The notes under the pieces were generated by a model. The model worked only from the letters and a program-made list of their open reading frames with translations, did no database searches and had not been told where the DNA came from. Source: Hetaerina americana (Eukaryota; Arthropoda; Insecta; Odonata; Calopterygidae). Taken from it: 64,000 bases of DNA. Below are positions 35,681 to 46,560 of the stretch, in pieces. Positions within the stretch are counted from its first letter, which is position 1. Every line of letters begins with the position of its first letter. The stretch is taken from NCBI GenBank assembly GCA_022747635.1, contig JAKTNV010000010.1, positions 41,701,027 to 41,765,026 on the forward strand. The letters run 5' to 3'. Made by a program: the position numbers and the translations under genes.

Positions 35681-36869
35681 AAAATAATTTGTTTTCCTTT
35701 TCATCCCAAGCACTTATTAAACGAACCATGTACTTAACATCATATAAATATTAATTATTTTAGAATACCAGATCAGTATGATTAAGATTATTAATGTGTG
35801 ACTCATTATTATACATGCGCATCCAAACGAAAATGTATTTTGAAAAATAGAATTTTATTACAAATCCAAGTGAGTACGTATCCACATTTAAAAGGTCCAA
35901 AAAAATCTTTTCAGGCTGAATTGACTCCGGATGAATTCGATTGAAAACAGTCAAGAATAAAAGAACAATCATTTGCAAAAAGTTGTATTTTATCTAATTC
36001 ACTTATACATGTAATTCTATTTTAATAGAACTGAAGTTGATGAAAGTGTTTTCGGATGCCTATGATAACAAAGATGATTTAATAAGTGATAGGACCAACA
36101 CTGAAAATAAAGTCAATCACGTTTATTAAGTCCCTATCATATCACTTAAGTTTCAAATTAGAGGGCTCCCCCTTTGTTCTCAAATATGTCCAATATTGAA
36201 CACAAGATAATATTCTCTTCAATATAATGATGACGGAACAATACAACTTTTCTGTTTCAGCTCCCCTAATAAACTAAAGGAGAATTCACTATTTCATCAT
36301 AATAACTATATACCTACAATCCTTTATAAAATATTTCTTCCTGACCCAATAATTGTATTACCGCATCAGATAATTGGGATTTACAAGTCTTCTTAATGCA
36401 TGATATCGCAAAAGCATTCAATTCATGCTAAGGGTAGAAGTGTAATTCAGGTAATTTCATATTTTTATGCCGAAATAAGGCAATTCAAATAATGTTGTTT
36501 GAACGCTAAGATCTTATTCAATTTTGATCTTCTACATTTTTTCCTGCACGATTAGTACTATTCTGCGCATAGCCTCGAATTCTGAGAAGAAAGAGTCGAA
36601 TTCAAACTCAACTCACGCCCTTACTCTAAACCTACGACTTCTACGAGTTTTGTTATTGTATTTATACCTAGGAAATCGCTAGAGGCGAAAGGAAAGTGAG
36701 TACCACTAACCCAATCCGTGAAAAGTTTTTGCAGATGCGCTATGATCTACCCCAGCCTATCGAAAATTCGAATTGACTCACGAAATAAACCATTTAAGGC
36801 TGAAAGTAAAAACTAATTTTGTGAGATATTACAATTAACTAAATTAATAAATTGAGAAGGTGAAATTTT
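35681..36869. other. AT-rich non-coding sequence
   Basis: Nothing recognised. Confidence 0.55.
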
Positions 36870-37740
36870 GGGTAGCGAAAGGATATTCCGTATAGCAGAG
36901 GAGAACAAGGTTGCCGCCAGCTTTTATAGCCGATTCTTTTTAACTTACACGTTGACAAAATGTCAATTGTGGTATGTGTAGAGTTTGAGCTGGGCAAAGA
37001 GGAAACAGAAGATATTAAAGTTTGTTAGTTTGGCAGATAATCAAAGCACTAGTTATTAAGACATACCAAGTGATTACAGCTAGGCTCTTTGCACGGGTAT
37101 AGATAGATTCATGGGATAAGATGAAGCCGCAAAGAAACGAAAGCCATGAGATTCTTTTAAGGTACGGGTAGGAAAACTGTAAACCATGGGGCTAAGAATT
37201 TAAGACTAAAATCATCGAGAGTTTTATCATTAAATTATGATGGAATAGCCTAAGAGTGAGTAGTAATTCACTGGCTTGAGCATTATCAACATCAAAATTG
37301 GCGCATTAGTGGGATAAGGCAAGGTAAACATTTTCAAGAGGAGTATTATTAATGATATGGACGCAAATTACAAAAGTTATGAAAACATTAAGAAAAAGAT
37401 AAACGCGGGGCATAGCACATACGTAGATCCAAACTCGGCCTGGCCTTTGATGAAAGATGAGCGTGCATTTGAGACTTTTTAGGCATGAGTACGAAGGAGA
37501 ACAGAAACTCAGTTGGATACAGAGAAGAATCAATAATTAAGTTTTAAAGATAGTGAGAAAAGAAAGGAAGTTGTCAGAAAAATGTTTGAATTGAAGGGAA
37601 AATGGGGACTAGAAACAGTGAAAGGAAGTGGCATGTTAAAAGTCATAATAGACGGAAGAATGATAGTTAAGTATGATAAAAGAAGGAAACGGATATGCTT
37701 ATTACAAAGAAAAAGTTAAGAAGAAATTGCAAATAAGTAT
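36870..37740 (+). pseudogene. Strongly decayed RTE-type LINE relic
   Basis: On the + strand, GVRQG-like sequence near 36897-36912 is followed by FNLHVDKM-like sequence, then VSLADNQSTS near 37025 (the FADD catalytic block, with the second Asp changed). Further on, EKWGLETVKGSGMLKVIIDG leads to KYDKRRKRICLL near 37680, parallel to MLKTVIEGRMFGKRGKGRNR in the copy at 56209. Many stops. It is the oldest RTE copy in the window and the only one on the + strand that can be assigned to the family. Confidence 0.7.
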
Positions 37741-38144
37741 GTCAAAAAAAGATAGTCCGTGGCTGGTACTATTTAGGTAACCTATTTCTAAGTCTCAAAA
37801 AATCAACATGCGCGGCATCGTGATCATATACTGAATGTTTAACACATTAAATATCTGATCCCAAAAGTTTCACTCTTGCAGTCCTAAATAGAATTGAAAT
37901 GGATAATATTACAATCAAATAAAACTTAATTATTATATCTGAGCTCTATATAAGTAATTGTTTTTTTCTATGATTAAGATGACATGATAAAAGGTAGAGA
38001 GGTAGTATTTATCCAAGAATCAGCATTTACTAACCCGTGAAAATCTCATGACTAAAATACGCTTTCGACTTCAAAGTCTGTATTTAATACCCTTAGCTAA
38101 TGCACATGAGAAATAATATAAAGATGGATATTTATCCAAACATA
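37741..38144. other. AT-rich non-coding sequence
   Basis: Nothing recognised. Ends in the TA target duplication of the mariner. Confidence 0.55.
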
Positions 38145-38897
38145 CGAGGGTCATCCGGAAAGTAGTACCCGTTCGTGAAATAAAGACACAAAAGTAAATA
38201 TTAACAAACATAAAAAATTTTATTTGAAAGAGGATACTTTAAACTACTTCTCAACATAATCTCCAAGCAAATTAAGGCATTTGTCATAACGTGTGACAAG
38301 TTTCTGTATTCCTGCTGCATAGTCCTTCGCCGCCAGCTCATTGAGATACGCGAGGGACCCATCTTGCACAAATTTTTGCATAATGCAGATGGTGTTTAAC
38401 AATTTCATGAACAATTGTTCGAGAAACATTGGGAAAATGCTCACAGATGTCATCAATTGTGACGCGCCGATCGTTCCTCACGAATTCGTCAACTGAGCTC
38501 ACCAGTTGGTCTGTAATGACAGACGGTCTCTCCGAACGCTCATCGTCGTGTGTGTTCCCCCTCCCCATGTTGAAGTTGCGACACCACCGCCGAACAGACG
38601 ACTCGTCCATTACATTGTCTCCATACACCTCCTTTAATTGGCGATGAATATCACATGGGCGAACGTTTCTTGCATTGAGGAATTTAATCACTGCCCTCAC
38701 TTCACAACTGGCGGCGTTCTCAATTTTTTTAAACATTGTAAACAATCACAGAAACAACACAGGCAATGCTAGCGTCACGCAACTTGGCTCAGAGAAGGCA
38801 GACAAGCCACTGAAGCTATCTGACCTCGTCCAGCGGCTACTCGCGTCGTCAGCACTTCATGCGGCACGAACGGGTACTACTTTCCGGATCACCCTCG
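38145..38897 (-). mobile_element. Internally deleted mariner with near-perfect TIRs
   Basis: 753 bp, flanked on both sides by TA. The ends (CGAGGGTCATCCGGAAAGTA at 38145, and the complement ending at 38897) are inverted repeats of about 31 bp with one mismatch. The inside retains the first and last parts of a transposase but not the catalytic core. Intact ends with a deleted inside are what is expected of a non-autonomous element that a transposase made elsewhere could move. Confidence 0.95.
38244..38745 (-). pseudogene. Mariner transposase, N- and C-terminal parts fused by deletion
   Basis: Starts at 38745. Residues 1-130 are the paired helix-turn-helix DNA-binding half, visible as VIKFLNARNVRPCDIHRQLK, VMDESSVRRWCRNF, DDERSERPSV and HFPNVSRTIVHEIV, ending KICARWVPR. 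The sequence then jumps, with a frame change near 38350, to the C-terminal tail AYLNELAAKDYAAGIQKLV, RYDKCLNLLGDYVEK, ending at 38244. Roughly the central half, including all three catalytic aspartates, is gone. The frames on either side of the junction are uninterrupted, so the deletion and loss are recent. Proteins of this type are often annotated as SETMAR-like. Confidence 0.9.
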
Positions 38898-39004
38898 TAT
38901 ATAAACCTCTGCAAAGCGAACGTGGGATTGATGGACGGGTAAAAAATGCATTCTGCTCACTTGTAAGCGTAACAGCCTAGCTAAGAGAGGCTCGGAGCGT
39001 ATAA
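38898..39004. other. Spacer with (TTA)n tail
   Basis: Short interval ending in ATTATTATTATT, the tail of the following LINE on the - strand. Confidence 0.6.
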
Positions 39005-39960
39005 TTATTATTATTATTTAAAATCCACCAGTGATGATAGACAGTGGCAGGTGGCACACGAGTCCCAAATAATTACAAAGTTAAAATCAGTCATTAAACA
39101 AAAGTACACTTAAAAGAAACTTCAAAAACAAATCTCTTTCACAAAGCTAGAAAATCTCCATCTCATTAACATCAATCAATCAGCAAGAAAAAAAAAGATA
39201 AATAAAAAAAATAAGCTGTTACATATAATTTTAAACCACAGATAAATCAAAGTATTACATATATTCCTTATATCTTTTCTTAAAAGTATGCACTCTGTTA
39301 GGAAAGGGCTCGAATATTTTTGCAGGTAAGGTGTTCCAATCAACAATTGTTTTATTTAGAAAAGAGAATTTTTTTTTCGTTCTTTGTACCCGGCATTTTA
39401 CCTTGAATTTTTGGTAATTTCTCCCTATAAAATTTGGGTTCCCCACCTCTTTCCTAAGATCTACCCAAGCTTTCTCCCCCCTTCAGAATACGGAACATTC
39501 CACAAAGTCTGCTTACTTTCCTTCTAGTTTGTAGAGGTTACCAGCCCAGCGTTTTTAACATGTCAGACACACTCTCCATCCTCCTATGCTTCCCCAGTAC
39601 ATGTCGGGCAGCCTTTCTTTGTACCTATTCCAGTTTTTTGATATGACCTTCTTCATGAGGGTCCCATACAAGAGAAGCGTACTCTAAAATTGGTCTTACC
39701 ATGGTCGGATACGCCTTTTCCTTAGTTGCTCTAACGCTCCCTTTGAGGTTTCTCATCACCCAATGAAGAGTTTTGAAAGCTTTCTAAAAAATGTACTACA
39801 CGTTTAGTCCCCACCATAAACCCTTAATTAAATATACACCTAAGTATTTGTAGCTATAACTTCTAGGAATGACATTTGCTGAGAATTTATATTCCCTATT
39901 GTTTCCATTTACCTTGATACTAAAAGAGGAGTTGCCGTAAAAAAAATGTTATCACTCAAC
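39005..39960 (-). mobile_element. CR1/jockey-group LINE, 3' half, copy 1
   Basis: Read on the - strand: YKYLGV, then KAYPTMVRPILEYASLVWDP, EGHIKKLE, KAARHVLGKHRR, further LQTRRKVSRLCGMF, and the end VDWNTLPAKIFEPFPNRVHT followed by FKKRY. This is the thumb and C-terminal region of a CR1/jockey-type reverse transcriptase. Scattered stops and one or more frameshifts make it inactive. About 240 nt of 3' non-coding DNA ends in an (AAT)n tail. A second, shorter copy is at 46000-46560. Confidence 0.85.
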
Positions 39961-40599
39961 AAGGAGTCACACTTTTACCTTTAACTCAACCATGAATAAC
40001 AGATAAGCTGACTAATGTAGCAGAAGCGTCCGTCCCTTTTAGAAATAGGCAGATAGAATTTCAGTAATTAGAAAGAAAATCAATCATTTCAATCTCTCCC
40101 AGGTTACAGTAACAATTATAGTCAATTATGTGCAACTCAGCGTATCTTAGAAACAAACTAATCTATTAAATAAATAGTGATGCTCAAAAATGCAGTATGA
40201 TATTTTTATCATCTTTTTTATCATAATATTGTATCATTTACATTTTGGAATACCGCGGAAAGATTATTTCTTGCGCATGTCGTTGCCACTACGCTAATGA
40301 AATAATAATTTTGATTGATGATAATAGAATAAACATCTGTAAATTTTACAGCGTATTTTTTAAATTGACCAGCAATGATTGCAATAACTTTTTTCACCAT
40401 CGAGGCTAATCATGGAGTTGCCAATTCTATCGTATTATTGATATTAGGAATTCACACTAAGTGGTACAAGGAGGTAGTATTTTAAAACTTTTGAATTTTT
40501 TAAACACATACCCGGTTCAGTTTTTATTGCGCGGCTAGGCACGCCTTGGTGTTACAAAGAGAATAAAAATGGAAACAGTAGAAACATTGCATGTCACCA
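39961..40599. other. AT-rich non-coding sequence
   Basis: Nothing recognised. Confidence 0.6.
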
Positions 40600-41760
40600 T
40601 TTCTTGGGCCGTCTTTTTAAAGGAAGACCTTGAGCCCGCTACTGTCACGGGAAGGAGAAGTACGGTGAGGATTTTTAGGACGGCACGGAGTGGAAGATGA
40701 AGTGGGAAAGTTAACCAATTGGACTCCCACTTTCCTCCCTCTCCCTTCAACCTCTTCTTTTCTCCGACCTCCCTCCGAGACAATGCACCAAGTGGTGGTC
40801 CCAGGACCCGGCAACGCACACATACACACATTTCGTAGAACATCCAACAGCGGAGGAGTGCACGAACCAACTTCCTCTCTTTTTATTCAAACACTCCCCC
40901 GCCTCGACATGAAAAGTTTTACCGAAAAAGAGTTGAAAAGAGAGAGATTTATCTTTTTTAGAATTGCAAACGTCGCAATGGATTTTTCGAAAAGTTTAAC
41001 CTTGGCTGAGAGAAAATCCTAAACCCTCCAGGCAGTAGCACATCCAGGCCTTCTGAGGCACGTGACGCACTAACTTAGCCACAAATTATTTCAAAATAAT
41101 GGATTTCACCATAATTTACAAGTTTAAAATAATTTTGCAACTTCATGGGTTCTAATATTTACGTGATTTCTTTACGCTATGATGACGCTCATATCGTATT
41201 CATTTAATGTTCCATACGACTACTACTTTTATACAAACATATCTATTAGAATTCTATACTTTTCTGTGCAGATTACATAAAATTGTTCTAATATTATTTT
41301 AACTCTCTAAGCGCTTCTAACGTTGTATTTGGCCGCTACCAACATTTTAGTAGCCCTTGACACGTGTCTGCGTTGGAGGTTACAATGTAGATATTTTTTT
41401 CCCAGACGGCTCCGCTCCGCTTGTCCCTCTATTGCGTTATTTTTTATATTATTTTTCACCCACATGGAGGAGATATTCTCGGTTCCATTCAAGGGAAAGT
41501 GGGAGAGCCGAAGGGGCTTGCCGGCCGGCTGTGGGCGAGCTTGAAAGGGCAAGGAAAACAATTGGAATGAAATGAGCCACGCTGGCGGGAAGTGGTCCCT
41601 CGAATTCTAGAGCACCCTTCTGAAGATAGTTCAAACATGGTCGTGTCTCTCGCGCAGAGGGACAATGGTGGAGAAAATGGGGCTGGGAAGAGGTAGATGG
41701 AGAGGGGTTAGGGGTGGTGGGAGAAGTAGGGAGGAGTTAGGAAATGAGTTGGGCATCATA
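40600..41760. other. Two GC-rich blocks with AT-rich spacer
   Basis: 40600-40920 and 41390-41760 are GC-rich with CpGs. The second turns strongly G-rich at 41640-41750 (GGTTAGGGGTGGTGGGAG). No exon could be identified, and open frames occur on both strands over the same bases. Confidence 0.4.
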
Positions 41761-42759
41761 GCCCATATTCAAGCCGCGAGATGAACCGATGAAAGGCTTT
41801 AATGCGTGTGGTGCAACAAAATGCGGTCAACTTTTGGGCATGTTAGCAATGGTGATGTGTAATCCATGGAATTATTTTAAAATTGTCGATATTTCTCTGG
41901 TGGATTCTTTTCCCTCTCCAACCATATTGCATTTGGTTTTTTTATAAGCAAATTCTTTTTCCACCAACTTCAGCGAATAGCATCTGTACTTGCGGAAATG
42001 AAAACCTTACCAATTCTTCAAATTCCTCACCATGTTCTTAGATTTAAAACAACAATATTAAAAGAAATTTTAGCACGTCTCAGGGATATAGTTTTAAAAT
42101 TAAAACGAACGTTTTGGAATAATCGAGGTATTTCAAGATAATTTCGTGTAAAACGTTAATAATTGTGAATCACATGGCATTATCTTAGTCGATTCATAAT
42201 TGATAATTAAAATACATTGTTGAGCAGTAAACTCTGTGGTATGTATTACTGGTATATATCCTGACTCTCTTATTTATTAGAAATTATCATGTCAATACTT
42301 TGGGCTTACTTTTTTTGCTTCATACCTCTAAAATTCATTCATAACTTTCACTTGGTTCAATTTCAAAAATGTGTTATGCTAGGATATTTTAATCTGTAAT
42401 CATAGTGATACAGCCACAAATGACCATATGACATGGAAGTCAATATTTGTAAAGAACACTTAAATCCTGTACTCCTCGGATATTCTGCTCATGGGCAGAC
42501 CGGCAAACCGAATATAAAAGAGCTTTAGCAGGAAAAGATTAACAAACGAAAAAGATCGATAAATTCCTCAATCAAAATCATCTTATCATAGATCTGGCAA
42601 TTTGAAATTTCGGCACGATTCGTTTCTTTTCATCAGCGCAAAACATAACAAAACACGCCATAATAACGTTGGTGAGACACCAGGGAATCAATTCAACTTG
42701 TTAAGCTGTCAGAAAGGAATGACTCCGCGGTGACCATTTCTGTCTCGAAATATTTCTGC
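41761..42759. other. AT-rich non-coding sequence
   Basis: Nothing recognised. Confidence 0.6.
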
Positions 42760-43190
42760 ACTGCTGCGTTACGTGCGACTACTTTTAAACTTTCCCGGCA
42801 TACCAGTTGAGAAGTGCACCGAGTGGGTGAGGAGCCGCTGGGCGAGTACAAATATACGTGTCGTGCCACTGCAGGCTTGCGTTTTAGTTCTCTCCCTGTC
42901 CCTCTTCCTCCCCCTCTCTGCGGAAAAGGAGGCGAGGGTGAAGAGATGTTGTGTGGGCCGGGGGTGGGAGCGTGGGAGATGAGTCAGCAGGGCAGAGGCG
43001 TAATTGGTGGAAATGGAATTCTACGTGGTGACGATATCTGTGACGTGGATCAAGCAAAGGAAGGCGTCAGGAAGGAAGTCCCTAGCCCATGCCACCCCGC
43101 ATTCCAACCACATATCTCCCCCTCTTATTCCCTCCACATTCCAATGGCGCACATAACGCCCCGCTTAGATTGCTCAAGCCAACGACTATG
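42760..43190. other. GC-rich block
   Basis: CpG-containing. One + strand frame reads EEPLGEYKYTCRATAG (from 42832), which superficially resembles an Ig G-x-Y-x-C motif, but the frame continues into low-complexity Pro-rich sequence with no splice site in a suitable place. Confidence 0.35.
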
Positions 43191-44382
43191 AGCGAGCATT
43201 TGGCTTCGAAACTATCTAGGTTGACCGAGACGGAATTTCTTGAACAAATGCTTTTTACCAAATTTTTCCGGACTAGATTACATATAAGATAAGAATTACA
43301 TATAATGGTCGTTTCTCAATTATATTACTCTCGAAGCGAAAGAAGGTTTTTCACTGGCATAAGTTGAAATAATACATAATTCTGGTTAAATATATAGGGT
43401 AGAATAAAATAAACGATGACAGTTCGTTAAAGAGAAATGTATGTAGAACAATTATTATTTTGCTTTAAATAAAGGTTGCTTTGCAATAAAGAGAATAGGG
43501 TAGTGAATGTGAGTAATGTATTTGTTGGAGAAGAGAATATTTGGTAGTAAGTGTGATTTTTATATTTGAAAACTAATTTCTTAACAAAGGATAATTTAGG
43601 CTAGTTTTTATTTTGCTACATGTTACGGAAGAAGTATAATGCAATCAGAGCGTTTTAAGTTTTCTATCAGAAGTAAAGCTATAAATTAGTGAGGTGATAT
43701 TTTCCAAAGATTTTAAATCCTATGGTTTAACTATTACTTAACCATCTGTCTAATTATCTGCCCTGCCGTCCAAGCTGTGTAGTTTTTAGAAGAGGAGTAA
43801 GATCATATGATTAACATTTAGTTACTAAATACCCAAATTGCATGCATGGCATGCCATTGTAATGAAAAATAAAAATTGAAAAGGAAAGTTTTTAAGCACT
43901 TTTCGTCCTTAGTGACCGCTTAATTTCTAAGTAACCTGAATCGTTAAAAACTGATCTTTTCAAATCAAGTGAAAACCAGAAGTTCAAAGCAAGAACTCAC
44001 CAAATTACATTTATCGTATGTACTAAGGTTTGAAAAACTGGTTCAGAGGCTTAAAATACTTAAGAGGTTAACAAAAATACAAACGCCGATGAAATAAAAG
44101 TGTGACAAACCCTAAATCTAAATCTTTACGATATGATTTTAGGCGTTAGAAATTGAGATAAATTGTTTTTTTTTGACTAGATTGGCTTTAAAAATCCCAT
44201 ATCCTTCAATAATTACCAATAAAATTTAACCGCATGATGTAGGCACAGGGAAAAATCTCACTTCCCTTGAATCAGACCGTTATTTCATCAATCAATCAAT
44301 TTCTTTTGGATACATTCAGCAACGGGTGTGACCAACGGAAATTGCTCGTTATTAACCCCGACTGAATCCATTGTTATTTTAG
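43191..44382. other. AT-rich non-coding sequence
   Basis: Nothing recognised. Confidence 0.6.
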
Positions 44383-44634
44383 TCAGGGCCATTATTCGTT
44401 GTCATCAGTACAGCTGTCAACGAGATCCTGCCTTCCATCCACGTCACGTATATCGATGAGTGCGGTCATTCATCACTGCATCAGTCGGAGGTGGGCGGGT
44501 ACCAGGGAAAACACAATGCCTTTGGCTCGAGGAAACGCTGTCATATGGATGGGACTACCCAAAAATTCTCCATATTCTCGAAGAAGACGCAATATAAAGG
44601 GGAATTTGTACTGGTAGTGAGGCGAAAATGTTAA
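44383..44634 (+). other. Unassigned 83-codon open frame after an acceptor-like site
   Basis: Directly after TTGTTATTTTAG a frame stays open for 83 codons to TAA at 44632. It reads SGPLFVVISTAVNEILPSIH, continues with VTYIDECGHSS, and ends VRRKC. It has no internal start codon at its beginning, so it would have to be a terminal exon. Base composition is closer to coding than the flanks. I recognise no family, and a competing frame of 72 codons overlaps it. It may be chance. Confidence 0.25.
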
Positions 44635-45999
44635 AACAGGATATTTCTGGGTGATACTTATATACTACACGGGGGGATGAAAAAATAAAGGAAATATATG
44701 GCTGGATAGCCCCCGACTCGATGGGAACCATGCCATTGGCCATTAGGATTTTGCAGGAAAAATGATTTTCTGGCTAGGGAAAAGAGCATTATTCGGTAAA
44801 CGATGGAAAAGGGAGTGGGAAGAGAGGGTGAACGGCCCTTTGAGAAACATTCTCCGGGAGGGGAAGAGAAGGATGTAATCCAACGAAGAGAGAGAACAAC
44901 TTAAGGGACTTCAGGGAAATCGAAACCTTCGAAAATGACTCCAACCACTTCTTGTTAAACTATGACGCTTTTGTAAATTACACATTATCGGTTACGGATA
45001 CGTTTCATATGTCTCTCCCTCGAATTGCTTCTGTCAAATTTCCTTCGGTTTATTACCTCGGAAACGTATTTTTGAGGCCAACAAATTTTTCTTATAAATT
45101 TTTTTTGTTGGAAAACCGATACAAAATCGCTTACGGAAAACCTGAGATAAACTCCATGCGTAAATATTGCATGAGCTCAAGTGACAGATAAATGCCGTTT
45201 GAAGAATGATGCGATGCCTTTAGCAGTGAAATCCGCAATGCTTGAGCCGCAATAATTCTCTATTCGGAATTAATTAATTATTAATTCGGAATCTCCTATT
45301 CCGAATTTTGATCTCAATGGGTGAATCAGTTCAGTAAAGAGATAAGTCGCCAATTAATTCTCAGTTTTGATTTACTCCAAACAATTTAAAATTACTTTAG
45401 CGCCGTCATACCAAAGATTTATATTATTTCACTCAAGAAGAAAATGCCTACTAGTTTTCAATAAATAATGTTAAAATCAGAGTCAATAAGGTACTTAATA
45501 TTTTGACGTACGACTTCATAAATACCTACACTACTTTTATGGAACACTATTGGAAAAACAGAGATAAAATCTAAAGTACACAGTTAAATTTTTACCCGAC
45601 TTATGATTACTGAAATAATACGAATTGATACAAGTATCAAAATAAAACTCCAGAATCTCAGCAGTAAGGTGTGAAGCTGAAATGATATCGCCAGCCTAAG
45701 ATTTTTCATGGGTTTGCAATGAGTTTAGGTATGCTCTAACGAAGATAACAAAATTACCTATCATCATGTACATACTGCCTATTGAGACGTGATATAAAAT
45801 AGTATATGCCACAAACACTTGTAGATTGATATATTTAATACGCGCTAAAACAATGATAGTGACCAAATAGTTAAACGTAATATAATAGTTCACCTAAATA
45901 ATGTGTGATTCACCATTCATGTGCACTAGTAATTGTATGTAACTAATTTTATCTTTTTTATGGTAATTACATTGGTTTTATTATTTATTATAATAACAA
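44635..45999. other. AT-rich non-coding sequence
   Basis: Nothing recognised. Confidence 0.6.
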
Positions 46000-46560
46000 T
46001 TATTATTATTAAAACTTACATGTGCAGATAGACAATTTCAGGTGGCACACAAGTCCTAAGTATTATAATCAAACCTGCCTTGGAAAAATCAACACGACAA
46101 ATCATGATATGAATCAATATCACAAAATATAATAAATAAAACCAGTCAGTAGCAAAAATAAACTTGAAGGAAACTTCCAAACATAAACCTCTTACAAAAA
46201 AAATTTCCATCTCATCAACATCAGTTTCCAATCAACAAGAAAAAAAGACAAAATTAATCTGTTACATACAATTTACACAGCACATTAATCAAATTATTGC
46301 ATCAATGGTTTACATCTTTTCTTTAAAGTATGCACTTTGTTGGGAAAGGGCTCGAATAGTTTTGCAGGTAAGGTGTCCCAATCAACAATTGTTTTATTAA
46401 GAAAACAAAATGTTTTTTTATTCATTTTTCGAACCCGGAATTTCACCTTGAATTTTTGATCCCTCTAAAATTTGGATTTCTCGTCTCTTTCCGTAGTTCT
46501 GCCCAAGCTTTCCCTCCTTTTAGAATGCGCTAAATTTCACATAGTCTGCCTTGTGTTCTT
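46000..46560 (-). mobile_element. CR1/jockey-group LINE, 3' end, copy 2
   Basis: Aligns throughout with 39005-39490: the shared 3' end AGGTGGCACAC, the TCTGTTACATA segment, and the coding end corresponding to GGGCTCGAATA and TTTTGCAGGTAAGGTG on the + strand. It is more eroded than copy 1 and shorter. It ends in an (AAT)n tail near 46010. Confidence 0.85.

Noticed and set aside
40459..40482. K-W-Y-K-E motif like the first half of a Beat Ig domain
   Set aside because: Downstream of the exon that encodes the second half, with a stop codon immediately after, so order and frame are wrong.
42832..42890. Second Ig-domain motif G-E-Y-K-Y-T-C-R-A-T
   Set aside because: No hydrophobic strand or conserved Asp precedes it, the frame runs on into low-complexity sequence, and it lies in a GC-rich block; probably chance.
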